From Paenibacillus tyrphae (GTDB lineage: Bacteria; Bacillota; Bacilli; Paenibacillales; NBRC-103111): DNA of 64,000 nucleotides. The translations under genes and the position numbers were made by a program. Positions 51,340-58,569 of this stretch are shown piece after piece (position 1 is the stretch's first letter; each line of letters begins with the position of its first letter). The stretch spans positions 62,001 through 126,000 of the forward strand of contig NZ_JNVM01000018.1 in assembly GCF_000722545.1 (NCBI RefSeq). The letters are read 5' to 3'. Under the pieces are notes generated by a model. That model was given only the letters and a program-made list of their open reading frames with translations. It was not told the origin of the DNA and did no database searches.

Positions 51340-51483
51340 CGTCCAATCTATCCTCCCCCCTTACATTTCCTAAGTATAAAAACATTTGTTATGGGTCTAT
51401 TAAGCTGATTTTAATATTTTATTAAATGAATTCGACAAAATTTGACATCATTCGCAATGAACATTCTTCTTTTGTGTAAAAAC

Positions 51484-51533
51484 AAAAAAAGCACGGCCGG
51501 CGTCCCTTACGGAACGATCCGACCGTGCTTTTC
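51484..51533 (-). terminator. Terminator of the AbrB-like gene
   Basis: The minus strand has stem arms AAAGCACGG and CCGTGCTTT with interrupted inner pairing, followed by TTTTTTTG. The plus side also ends in TTTT, so it may act both ways. Confidence 0.8.
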
Positions 51534-51566
51534 CATTTGCGGGCTATATCTGCGCTGCCGCGCGGA

Positions 51567-51818
51567 TTACCCTTTCAATTGATGCATCTCGACGAGACAT
51601 TCGGCGCAAATGTGTCTTTCCTTGAAATCACTCACTTGCTCCATAGAGCCGCAAAATACGCAGCGGGGACGATACCTCTCCAGAATGATATGATCACCGC
51701 TTACCAATATTTCAACAGGATCGCCTTCGTTCATTTGGTATCTTTTGCGCAGCGATTTCGGGAGTACAATTCTGCCGAGCTGGTCGACTTTTCTTACTAC
51801 TCCTGCCGGTTTCATCAT
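51567..51818 (-). CDS. AbrB/SpoVT-type transcription regulator with zinc-ribbon-like tail
   Basis: The protein has about 83 residues. The N-terminal AbrB swapped-hairpin DNA-binding domain (GVVRKVDQLGRIVLPKSLRKRY, MNEGDPVEILVSGDHIIL) is followed by CVFCG and CAEC, spaced as a possible zinc-binding pair of CxxC motifs. AbrB-type proteins are dimeric transition-state regulators. Starts at 51821 (TTG), 51818 or 51815 are possible; the GAGGTG site favours ATG 51818 or 51815. It sits between the giant SLH gene and trmL, and its targets are unknown. Confidence 0.88.
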   Translation of the reverse strand: MMKPAGVVRKVDQLGRIVLPKSLRKRYQMNEGDPVEILVSGDHIILERYRPRCVFCGSMEQVSDFKERHICAECLVEMHQLKG

Positions 51819-51955
51819 CAATTCACCTCACTTTCGCACGATTACGCTTGCCCTCCATATAGTTCGACGCTGATGTTAAAATTCCTTCCCATAATTGCGA
51901 GTTTTCTCCGTTGATTTCTATGAGTGTCGCATTTTCGTAACTTATGGGCCAAGCT

Positions 51956-52420
51956 TCAGGACAATTCTGGAAATCCGGTCTGCCGGAGCGCTTCAAACAG
52001 GATAATCGCCGCGGCATTGGATAAGTTCAGCGAACGAACGGCGTCCGTCATCGGCAGCCGCATAAGCGAATCCGGGTGCTCCGCCAGAATCTCCGGGGCA
52101 AGTCCTTTCGTCTCTTTGCCGAATACCAGAAAATCGCCGTCTTGAAATGTCAAATCCGTGTAAACTTTAGACGCCTTAGTCGTTGCAAAAAAGAACCGGC
52201 CATCCTTGTATTTGTCCTTCACTTCCTGAAACGAATCGTGATACTCCAGCTTGACGGCGTGCCAATAGTCCAGTCCGGCCCGCTTGAGGGTCCGGTCGTC
52301 GGTATTGAAGCCGAGCGGACGAACCAAGTGCAGCCAAGTGCCGGTCGCGGCGCACGTTCTGGAGATATTCCCCGTATTAGCCGGAATTTCCGGCTCTACC
52401 AGTACGATATGAAAAGCCAT
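51956..52420 (-). CDS. trmL: tRNA (cytidine(34)-2'-O)-methyltransferase
   Basis: The 154-residue SPOUT methyltransferase methylates the wobble ribose of leucine tRNAs using S-adenosylmethionine. Family motifs: IVLVEPEIPANTGNISRTCAA (split at 52400-52340), LVRPLGF, FLVFGKETKGL and the knot-forming LNLSNAAAIILFEALRQ. ATG 52420 follows AGGAGG by 13 bases and gives the standard start MAFHIVLVEPEIP; a longer frame upstream has no family support. Confidence 0.93.
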   Translation of the reverse strand: MAFHIVLVEPEIPANTGNISRTCAATGTWLHLVRPLGFNTDDRTLKRAGLDYWHAVKLEYHDSFQEVKDKYKDGRFFFATTKASKVYTDLTFQDGDFLVFGKETKGLAPEILAEHPDSLMRLPMTDAVRSLNLSNAAAIILFEALRQTGFPELS

Positions 52421-52545
52421 GCTGCTCTGTTTTCCTCCTGTATGCCTCATTAATTTTACATACGTTTTACCTTTTCTTAATACGAAGATGATAGTGGCCT
52501 GAGATAATGGACTCATCCAAGCGACTACAAAGGAGACTATCCGAA

Positions 52546-53262
52546 ATGATGAAGAAGAAAATTCTTGTCGTTGACGACGAACCTTCAATTTCGATGCTCA
52601 TAGAGTTCAACCTGAAGCTGGTCGGCTTCGAAGTGCACTGCGTCTATGACGGTGAAGCCGTATTCCAGGCGATCCAGCATTTCCGCCCCGATCTGATCGT
52701 GCTCGATCTGATGCTGCCCAAGATGGACGGCATTCAAGTGTGCCGCAAGCTGCGCGGCCAGAACAATCTCGTGCCGATCATTATGCTGACGGCGATGCAG
52801 GACTTGTCCGACAAAATCGCCGGGCTCGATAACGGCGCCGATGATTATATGACGAAGCCTTTCAGCCCGCAAGAGCTGATCTCGCGGATTCAAGCGATTC
52901 TGCGCCGCATCCAAACCCTGCCTTCCACAAGTCCGAACACGCCGGTCTCCATCGGTCAGATCGTCATTCAGCCCGATCAGCGGGAAGTGAAGGTCAAGGG
53001 CCAGCCGATCGAGCTGACACCCAAGGAATTCGATCTTCTGCTCTTCCTGTGCAAGCACCGCGGCAAAGTGCTCAGCCGCCAGCAACTGCTGCACGGCGTC
53101 TGGGACTATCATTTCCTTGGCGATACGCGGATCGTCGACGTGCACATCAGTCATTTGCGCGACAAGATCGAGACCAATGCCCGCAACCCTGAATATATCG
53201 TAACCATTCGCAACGTCGGTTACAAATTGGCCGAGCCTGCCATGAAAGAATCTTACGCCTAA
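52546..53262 (+). CDS. PhoB-like response regulator without adjacent kinase
   Basis: The 238-residue protein has a receiver domain (acidic DDE, phosphoacceptor Asp54 in VLDLMLPKMDG, Lys in MTKPFSP) and a winged-helix domain ending in TIRNVGYKLAEPA. ATG 52546 is chosen because AAAGGAG precedes it and MMKKKILVVDDE is the family start. Genes on both sides (trmL and serC) are unrelated, and a terminator follows directly. It is therefore an orphan regulator in this window, and a kinase elsewhere in the genome is needed. Confidence 0.92.
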   Translation: MMKKKILVVDDEPSISMLIEFNLKLVGFEVHCVYDGEAVFQAIQHFRPDLIVLDLMLPKMDGIQVCRKLRGQNNLVPIIMLTAMQDLSDKIAGLDNGADDYMTKPFSPQELISRIQAILRRIQTLPSTSPNTPVSIGQIVIQPDQREVKVKGQPIELTPKEFDLLLFLCKHRGKVLSRQQLLHGVWDYHFLGDTRIVDVHISHLRDKIETNARNPEYIVTIRNVGYKLAEPAMKESYA

Positions 53263-53273
53263 TATCCGATACA

Positions 53274-53307
53274 ACGAGCGCCGCGCAAATCTTGCCGCGG
53301 CGTTCGT
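53274..53307 (+). terminator. Terminator of the orphan response regulator
   Basis: Stem arms ACGAGCGCCGCG and CGCGGCGTTCGT are followed by GTTATATT. It lies 12 bases after the stop. The T tract is weak but the stem is very strong. Confidence 0.65.
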
Positions 53308-53325
53308 GTTATATTCGCGCCTCAC

Positions 53326-53369
53326 AAAAAGCAGCCTTCGCTCGGCTTCATGCCGTGGCGAAAGCTGCC
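53326..53369 (-). terminator. Terminator of serC
   Basis: The minus strand has stem arms GGCAGCTTTCGC and GCGAAGGCTGC around an inner CGGC/GCCG pair, followed by TTTTT. Confidence 0.8.
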
Positions 53370-53381
53370 TGACGGGTCCGA

Positions 53382-54470
53382 TTACCCGTTGCGTTTTTGG
53401 AAATCAACCATAAATTCGGCCAGCGCTGCGCAAGCTTCGTAAGGAACCGCATTGTAAGCGGAAGCGCGAATGCCTCCTACGCTGCGGTGACCGGCCAGAC
53501 CGACGAAGTTGTTCTTCTCCGATTCCTTGACGAAGGCTTTCTCCAGCTCTTCGCTCGGCAGGCGGAATGTGACGTTCATGATCGAACGGCTGTCTGCGGC
53601 AATGTTTCCGGTATAGAATCCGCCCGATGCATCGATGACATCGTAGAGAAGCTTCGTCTTGGCGACGTTCTGCTTTTCCATCGCCTCTACTCCGCCGTTC
53701 TCCTTCACCCATTTCAGCATCAGGTTAACGACATAGATCGAATGTACGGGAGGCGTGTTGTACAGCGACTGATTTTTGGCATGCGTCGTATAGCGCAGCA
53801 TGACGGGAACATGCTTCGGCTCTTCCTGGAGCAGATCGTCGCGGATGACCGCAACGGTTACGCCGGCAGGACCAAGGTTTTTTTGCGCCCCGGCATAAAT
53901 CATCGCAAATTTATGGGCATCGATCGGACGGCTCAAAATGCCGCTGGTCATATCGCCGATCAGTGGAATGTCTCCCGTTTCCGGAATATCGGACCATTGC
54001 GAGCCTTCGATCGTATTGTTCGTAGTCATATGCACGTAAGCGGAGTTCGGATCGATCCGAAGGTCTCCTGCTTTCGGCAGGCTTCTCCAGTTTGTTTCTT
54101 TATTGGAGGCGGTGATGACCGCTTCCCCGACAATTTTGGCATCCTGATACGCCTTCTCGGAAAAGCTGCCCGTTACGAGGTAGCTCCCGACCTTGCCAGG
54201 CTTCAGGAAGTTGAGCGGAATCATTGAAAATTGCATGCTGGCGCCGCCGCCCAGAAACAATACCTGATAACCGGACGACAAACCGAGCAGTTCGAGCATC
54301 AGCTCTTGGGTTTCACGGTTCAGCGCTTCATATTCCTTGCTGCGGTGGGAGATCTCCGTCAGCGACATGCCGATGCCGTTGTAATCGACGAACGTTTCTT
54401 GGGCTTTCTGCAGCACTTCGAGCGGGAGCGCAGCCGGGCCGGGATTGAAGTTATAAGCGCGCATGGACAT
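53382..54470 (-). CDS. serC: Phosphoserine aminotransferase
   Basis: The 362-residue PLP enzyme of serine (and pyridoxal phosphate) synthesis transfers the amino group from glutamate to 3-phosphohydroxypyruvate. Typical sequence: MRAYNFNPGPAALPLEVL, the PLP lysine in YAGAQKNLGPAG, phosphate-contacting HMTTNNTIEG, and C-terminal GLAGHRSVGGIRASAYNA. ATG 54470 with AAGGGG eight bases before is preferred over an upstream ATG. It is monocistronic, divergent from thpR, with its own promoter and terminator. Confidence 0.96.
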   Translation of the reverse strand: MSMRAYNFNPGPAALPLEVLQKAQETFVDYNGIGMSLTEISHRSKEYEALNRETQELMLELLGLSSGYQVLFLGGGASMQFSMIPLNFLKPGKVGSYLVTGSFSEKAYQDAKIVGEAVITASNKETNWRSLPKAGDLRIDPNSAYVHMTTNNTIEGSQWSDIPETGDIPLIGDMTSGILSRPIDAHKFAMIYAGAQKNLGPAGVTVAVIRDDLLQEEPKHVPVMLRYTTHAKNQSLYNTPPVHSIYVVNLMLKWVKENGGVEAMEKQNVAKTKLLYDVIDASGGFYTGNIAADSRSIMNVTFRLPSEELEKAFVKESEKNNFVGLAGHRSVGGIRASAYNAVPYEACAALAEFMVDFQKRNG

Positions 54471-54505
54471 GTTTAAAACCCCTTCGCTTTTCATATGATA
54501 TGGTT

Positions 54506-54535
54506 ATGATAGCAAAGGTTGCATTGCCGCATCAA
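54506..54535 (-). promoter_or_regulatory. Promoter of serC
   Basis: On the minus strand the -35 is TTGATG (54535-54530) and the -10 is TATCAT (54511-54506), with an 18-base spacer, about 35 bases before the start codon. Confidence 0.6.
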
Positions 54536-54575
54536 GTGTAAGTTTCATGAACATCCGAAAGGAGAGAAGTCTCGT

Positions 54576-55142
54576 ATGGAACCGTCCGACCGCCTGTTCA
54601 TTGCCGTCCCTGCCCCTCAAGCCGTGATCGCCTCCGCCGAGTCTTGGGTCCTGCGACTGAAGGACCGGTTCGCCTTCGCCAGATGGGTCCATCCTCAGGA
54701 TTTGCATCTTACTTTGCAGTTCTTAGGCGACGTTGCGCGGGACCGGATCGATCGAATCGCGGAATCGGTCGGACAAGCGGCTGAGAGCACGGCTCCCTTC
54801 TCGCTTCATTTTCAAGGCTTGGGAGTATTCGGCAAACCGAACGCCCCATCAGTGCTGTGGGCCGGGGTGCAGGGAGAAGTGGAGAAATTAGGGCAGCTTC
54901 AACGCCGGATCGAGGACGCGATGAAAACGCTGGGGTTCGCTGCGGAAAACCGTCCGTATAAACCGCATTTGACGCTGGCAAGAAAATTTACAGGTCCGGT
55001 CGGAAGCCATACCGCAATGCTGGACGTTGCGCTGCCGGACGAATGGCAGACGTCGTGGCTGGTTAAGGAAGCCGTGCTTTATCGCAGCCGCTTGGGCAGC
55101 CGTCCGATGTACGAGCGGATCGCCTCTTTTCCTCTCGGCTGA
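54576..55142 (+). CDS. thpR: RNA 2',3'-cyclic phosphodiesterase
   Basis: The 188-residue 2H phosphoesterase has the two catalytic HxTx motifs HLTL at residues 44-47 and 131-134, between the usual FIAVPAP start and the C-terminal YRSRLG. It hydrolyses 2',3'-cyclic phosphates on RNA ends; the family was first described as a 2'-5' RNA ligase. ATG 54576 follows AAAGGAGAG. It is a single gene divergent from serC. Confidence 0.92.
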   Translation: MEPSDRLFIAVPAPQAVIASAESWVLRLKDRFAFARWVHPQDLHLTLQFLGDVARDRIDRIAESVGQAAESTAPFSLHFQGLGVFGKPNAPSVLWAGVQGEVEKLGQLQRRIEDAMKTLGFAAENRPYKPHLTLARKFTGPVGSHTAMLDVALPDEWQTSWLVKEAVLYRSRLGSRPMYERIASFPLG

Positions 55143-55207
55143 AAGAACGCGAACAATCGGTGAGCTTGAAGAGGCAAGGCAGCAGGACATCGTCCCCTGA
55201 GGCAGGG

Positions 55208-55363
55208 CTAATCGCCGGCTAAGAGAGCGGCCTCGTCCGGTGGGACCGTCCCTTCGGGCGGAAGGATGATCTCCTCAATGGTCAAAAACTCCATGGCTTT
55301 CATTGGATTCATGCCTAACTGACGCAGCATATCTCGAATATCGAGCAATATGGTTTTGTCCAT
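55208..55363 (-). CDS. Small SinI-hook-like protein B (51 residues)
   Basis: The 51-codon ORF starts at ATG 55363 after AGAGGT. Its core, TILLDIRDMLRQLGMNP, aligns directly with proteins A (36517-36672) and C (56647-56823). The remainder is acidic with a run of prolines (ILPPEGTVPPDEA). It lies 171 bases downstream of the SinR-like gene on the same strand. The hook pattern also matches the C-terminus of that SinR-like protein (LIQELNELGLNKESLRKIV), so binding to it is a testable inference. Confidence 0.72.
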   Translation of the reverse strand: MDKTILLDIRDMLRQLGMNPMKAMEFLTIEEIILPPEGTVPPDEAALLAGD

Positions 55364-55534
55364 AGCTACCTCTCTCTCCAATGGTTATCCTCCGGGTCTC
55401 CCTTGTTCTATTTCTGTATTGTAACGGAATGTTCATCATTTTTGATAGTCTAAAATGGCTATTTTATCGACTCTAAAGAATTTTTTAGCGGGTCTGTCAA
55501 ATCACGACAATAGGCGCACAGATCGGTTATTTTG

Positions 55535-55876
55535 TCACTGCGCCTGGTCGTAGGTCACCGGTTGTCTCATCTTCAGCTGTACGACAATTTTGCGAAGCGA
55601 CTCTTTGTTCAGGCCAAGCTCGTTCAGCTCCTGAATCAATTGAACCCATTCCTGGTCCAGCATCTCGGGCTTGTCCCCTTGATCGTGCAAAATAAGCGTT
55701 TGTACGTTTACGCCGAGTACGGGCGCGAGCTTCCGAAGAAATTGGATGGACGGATTCGATTGCAAGTCCCTTTCGATCGAACTCAAATAAGACTTGGCGA
55801 CGCCGGCGCGGGCTGCAAGCTCCGTAAGTGACATGCGTTTCTGATGCCGAAGGGACTGAATTCGTGCCCCGATCAT
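55535..55876 (-). CDS. SinR-like XRE-family repressor
   Basis: The 113-residue protein has a helix-turn-helix at residues 1-62 very similar to SinR (MIGARIQSLR, MSLTELAARAGVAKSYLSSIER, NPSIQFLRKLAPVLGV). A C-terminal SinR/SinI dimerisation segment follows (MLDQEWVQLIQELNELGLN). SinR represses biofilm matrix genes in B. subtilis and is released by SinI. AAGGAGG lies eight bases before ATG 55876. The leader contains a double TTGTATC/GATACA operator. No full-length sinI is adjacent; instead small protein B follows. The symbol is left empty because orthology cannot be proven here. Confidence 0.88.
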   Translation of the reverse strand: MIGARIQSLRHQKRMSLTELAARAGVAKSYLSSIERDLQSNPSIQFLRKLAPVLGVNVQTLILHDQGDKPEMLDQEWVQLIQELNELGLNKESLRKIVVQLKMRQPVTYDQAQ

Positions 55877-55942
55877 GATTAATTCCTCCTTAGTTTTCCC
55901 GAAGGCCGAGTTTTATAGGTCTAGTCCTATATTCATACTAAT

Positions 55943-55970
55943 TGTATCATATTTTGATACATATTGTATC
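55943..55970. promoter_or_regulatory. Operator: TGTATCA-N5-TGATACA plus third half-site
   Basis: A perfect 7-base inverted repeat (55943-55949 and 55955-55961) is followed by another TTGTATC (55964-55970). It lies between the divergent SinR-like gene and the first XRE paralogue, so it can serve both. The same arrangement of two facing half-sites plus one extra recurs at 56919-56951. Confidence 0.65.
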
Positions 55971-56033
55971 GTTATTTAAAAAATTTTATTATTTTTTGCC
56001 TATTGACCGCAACTTTTTTTTGAAATATGGTTC

Positions 56034-56062
56034 TTCACAAACTTTGCTACGTAATGTATAAT
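56034..56062 (+). promoter_or_regulatory. Promoter of XRE paralogue 1
   Basis: The -35 is TTCACA (56034-56039) and the -10 is TATAAT (56057-56062), with a 17-base spacer. The segment TACGTAATGTATAAT is identical to that of the promoter at 57024-57052. Confidence 0.85.
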
Positions 56063-56144
56063 CTAGTCAAGCTTGAATTCAACAGATTTCGACAAAAGTG
56101 ATACTGAGACTAGTACATCGGCAATGTTTTGGAGGGAAATGGAA

Positions 56145-56516
56145 ATGGTCAGAATCGGGGACAAAATCGCTCTGCTCCGCGAAAAGCATGCGCTTACTCA
56201 GGAAGAGCTCTCCAGTAAAATCAACATTTCGCGCGCTTCGCTCTCTCATTACGAGAAAAACCGAAGGGAGCCGGACTACGACACCGTGGTCAAAATTGCA
56301 GATTTTTTCAAGGTATCCATCGATTACTTATTGGGAAGAACCGAGGACCCAAGAGTCGTACTGGAGCCGGAAGTACGGGCTTTCGTAGATAGTCTGGAGC
56401 TGTCCGACGAAAAGATTATCGACCGATTCTCCTTAACCGTAGACGGCATGAAACTGACTTTTGACGAGGCGAAGCGGTTCATCGCCTTCGTAAGGGCCGA
56501 AAGATCGCTCAGATAA
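56145..56516 (+). CDS. XRE-family regulator, paralogue 1
   Basis: The 123-residue protein has an N-terminal helix-turn-helix (LTQEELSSKINISRASLSHYEKNRREP), then FFKVSIDYLLGRTEDP and a helical C-terminal segment (FVDSLELSDEKI, DEAKRFIAFVRAERS) that may mediate dimerisation. GGAGGG eight bases before ATG 56145 sets the start. It is about 70 percent identical by eye to the gene at 57316 and has the same promoter, so the two arose by a recent local duplication. It is divergent from the SinR-like gene. The ligand and targets are unknown. Confidence 0.9.
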   Translation: MVRIGDKIALLREKHALTQEELSSKINISRASLSHYEKNRREPDYDTVVKIADFFKVSIDYLLGRTEDPRVVLEPEVRAFVDSLELSDEKIIDRFSLTVDGMKLTFDEAKRFIAFVRAERSLR

Positions 56517-56646
56517 CGCTGCGAGCCTCCCCTCCTGTTAAGCAAGCAGCCTAGCTCGATCCTCATTTCCATACAATCAGGTATACATGCGCCCCGCTAT
56601 GGCAATAATGGGCAATTGGGCGTCCTGCACGGTTCGCGGCGGAACC

Positions 56647-56823
56647 TTATCCTGGCTTCGTGCGGCCGGGCGTTACGGACGATTGGGCCGAGGGCAGCTC
56701 CCGGGCCGGATGATTACGCTCCGGACAACCTTTAACCTCGTCCAAAAAACGGTTGATTTTGTCAGGGTGGATCCCAAGCTGCTTCATGGTGATGCGAATA
56801 TCAAGGGCAACGTTTCTGCTCAT
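56647..56823 (-). CDS. Small SinI-hook-like protein C (58 residues)
   Basis: The 58-codon ORF starts at ATG 56823 with AGGAGAG upstream. The core NVALDIRITMKQLGIHPDK, then INRFLDEV, aligns with proteins A and B and has the same length and layout as SinI (57 residues in B. subtilis), with a Pro/Ser-rich tail (HPARELPSAQSS). It is transcribed from a promoter overlapping a TTGTATC/GATACAA operator and lies between two XRE paralogues on the opposite strand. The anti-repressor role is inference. Confidence 0.74.
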   Translation of the reverse strand: MSRNVALDIRITMKQLGIHPDKINRFLDEVKGCPERNHPARELPSAQSSVTPGRTKPG

Positions 56824-56918
56824 GACTCCAAATCTCTCCTGTACAAGGTTTGGGTATGGGAAGCACCCTGCTTCAAATAAGTGTATTTGAAAAATCAGGG
56901 ATAAGTTGCAATGGCATC

Positions 56919-56958
56919 TTGTATACTTATTGTATCATAAAACGGATACAAATTGTAA
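56919..56958 (-). promoter_or_regulatory. Promoter and operator of small protein C
   Basis: On the minus strand the -35 is TTACAA (56958-56953) and the -10 is TACAAT (56934-56929), with an 18-base spacer. The inverted repeat TTGTATC-N8-GATACAA (56930-56951) fills the region between them, and another half-site TTGTATAC lies at 56919. A repressor bound here would block polymerase. Confidence 0.7.
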
Positions 56959-57023
56959 CCCAATTTTTCGCTTTTCCTTGTCATTTGGTAACAAAATTCA
57001 CCCAAAACAAGGAAGAACCATCC

Positions 57024-57052
57024 TTCACAAATGTCGATACGTAATGTATAAT
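57024..57052 (+). promoter_or_regulatory. Promoter of XRE paralogue 2
   Basis: The -35 is TTCACA (57024-57029) and the -10 is TATAAT (57047-57052), with a 17-base spacer, matching the promoter of paralogue 1. It leaves a leader of about 255 bases before the gene. A second, weaker -10 (TATACT, 57287-57292) lies close to the start codon. Confidence 0.8.
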
Positions 57053-57253
57053 TTAATTACTTCCTCACACAGTCTGGGAGCTTGACCCTCCGTTACGGCC
57101 GTTCTTTATAGAAAACAGGCCCCGCTGTGACAAAAGAAGCAAACGCATTCAATTGGTCTGGGAAGTTTGCTCCTGAAATGGTTTACTCCGGATCGTTTTT
57201 TTCGTTATCGTTTAGGCACAACGACTCATTCGCAACAAATGAAAAGACCTAGA

Positions 57254-57267
57254 ACGAAACATTTCGT
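57254..57267. promoter_or_regulatory. Perfect inverted repeat ACGAAACATTTCGT in the XRE2 leader
   Basis: This 14-base dyad lies 50 bases before the XRE2 start, within the leader and just upstream of a second possible promoter. It is a candidate operator for autoregulation. The other leader DNA (57053-57253) holds nothing recognised. Confidence 0.45.
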
Positions 57268-57315
57268 CCTATCCGGAGGACTATCGTATACTTAAGATGA
57301 TCGGGGTGAGAACAG

Positions 57316-57684
57316 TTGGGGCAAATTGGAAACCGCATCGCTGCATTAAGGGAAAAACAAGGATTGACTCAAGAAGAGCTATCCTTGAAACTCGATATTT
57401 CCCGCGCCTCCCTCTCTCATTATGAGAAGAACCGCCGGGAACCCGACTACGATACCCTGGTGAAAATCGCCAATCATTTCAAAGTATCGATCGACTATTT
57501 GCTTGGCCGGACTCAGGACCCGGAGATGGTGCTGGATCAGCAGGTCAGACAATTCGTCGACAGCCTGGAGCTGTCGGACGAACGAATTTTACAGCATTTT
57601 ACGCTTACGATTGACGGAAAACAGCTCACGCCGGAGGAAGCCAAGCGGTTCATCGCCTTTGTCCGGGCAGAGCGGTCCTTTTGA
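57316..57684 (+). CDS. XRE-family regulator, paralogue 2
   Basis: The 122-residue paralogue of the protein at 56145 has the helix-turn-helix LTQEELSLKLDISRASLSHYEKNRREP, then HFKVSIDYLLGRTQDP and C-terminal EEAKRFIAFVRAERS. Translation starts at TTG 57316 after GGGGTGAG, whereas paralogue 1 uses ATG. The recognition-helix region (ISRASLSHYEKNRREPDYDT) is unchanged between the two, so they probably bind the same sites, while the C-terminal halves have diverged. Confidence 0.9.
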   Translation: MGQIGNRIAALREKQGLTQEELSLKLDISRASLSHYEKNRREPDYDTLVKIANHFKVSIDYLLGRTQDPEMVLDQQVRQFVDSLELSDERILQHFTLTIDGKQLTPEEAKRFIAFVRAERSF

Positions 57685-57697
57685 GCATTTTAAATAA

Positions 57698-57721
57698 AGC
57701 CCCAGACTAATGTCTGGGGCT
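57698..57721 (-). terminator. Terminator of the exopolysaccharide operon
   Basis: The minus strand has a perfect stem AGCCCCAGAC-ATTA-GTCTGGGGCT followed by TTATTTAAAA. It lies between the XRE2 stop and the SGNH hydrolase stop and may also serve XRE2. Confidence 0.8.
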
Positions 57722-57740
57722 CCGCTATGTTCCGCGCCGG

Positions 57741-58532
57741 CTATTCGTTATCCGGCTTCGGACCCTTTAAAAAATATTCAATCACAATATTGGCCCATAT
57801 GTCGTACCCTTCGTCATTGGGATGCGTGGCATCGCTCAATACTTCGTCCAGATTTATTTTATTTTTCGCGAGAGTCTCGTTCATTTCCTTATAAATATCG
57901 ATATATTCCCAGCCGTTTTGCTCGATAAACGCTTTGGTGCCTTGAATGTAATCCTCGTACGTAAGCCCCGCCTTATTCTTCACTTCCCCGTGTCTTCTGG
58001 GGTTAGGAGACAATAAAACAATTCGGCTTTCCGGCAAGCCCTGCGTTAGCTGGTTCACAATCGTTTCAATGTTTTTATTTGTCGTTTCGATCGGTATATT
58101 TTGCAGGTAATCGTTCAATAGGCATGTCTCAAAAAGAACAATGGTCGGCTTTTGGCGAATAATACGGTCGGGAATTTGATGATCGATCATATTTTGGGTG
58201 GAAAAACCGTTAATTCCTCCGTTGCTGAATTGCAAGCCGCTTAACCCCGGCTGTTTTTTCAAAGCCTGCACCAGCTGACTGACCCAATTCTTCTCTTTCT
58301 GCGAGGCTCCCATGCCTCCTGTGACGCTGCTCCCCATCGTAGATATCGACAAGGCTTTGTTTTGTGCCGCTTCGTATTCCAGCGTCTTGACTACGGGAGA
58401 AATTTGACGGCAAGCGGTTCGATGGGCCAAAAAATAATCAGGATTGGTGCAGCCCGAGGAGTTATTCATGTCCGGGGATATTCCGGCAAGCCATACGATG
58501 ATTATGCTTTTAATGAAATCCAGTAGATTCAT
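57741..58532 (-). CDS. Membrane-anchored SGNH/GDSL-type hydrolase
   Basis: The 263-residue protein has an N-terminal membrane helix (FIKSIIIVWLAGI) and the SGNH blocks: GSS at residues 67-69 (nucleophile Ser, GSSVTGG), the Gly of block II (NGGINGFS), Asn in ETCLLND (block III), and DATHPNDEGY with the catalytic Asp-x-x-His. Such enzymes are esterases or acetyl-esterases; with exopolysaccharide genes upstream, a role in removing or transferring acyl groups on the polymer is probable (inference). It is the last gene of the operon. Confidence 0.85.
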   Translation of the reverse strand: MNLLDFIKSIIIVWLAGISPDMNNSSGCTNPDYFLAHRTACRQISPVVKTLEYEAAQNKALSISTMGSSVTGGMGASQKEKNWVSQLVQALKKQPGLSGLQFSNGGINGFSTQNMIDHQIPDRIIRQKPTIVLFETCLLNDYLQNIPIETTNKNIETIVNQLTQGLPESRIVLLSPNPRRHGEVKNKAGLTYEDYIQGTKAFIEQNGWEYIDIYKEMNETLAKNKINLDEVLSDATHPNDEGYDIWANIVIEYFLKGPKPDNE

Positions 58533-58569
58533 TCTGCGACCTCCACTTCTCCAGTTGTCCCTTGGATCA

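Noticed and set aside
51250..51400. Leader of the giant SLH gene considered as a c-di-GMP or c-di-AMP riboswitch
   Set aside because: The conserved core bases of those classes are not present; only a local stem can be supported.
57127..57252. GTG-initiated 41-codon frame in the XRE2 leader
   Set aside because: There is no ribosome site before the GTG and no similarity to the small paralogues; the leader is better explained by regulatory dyads.
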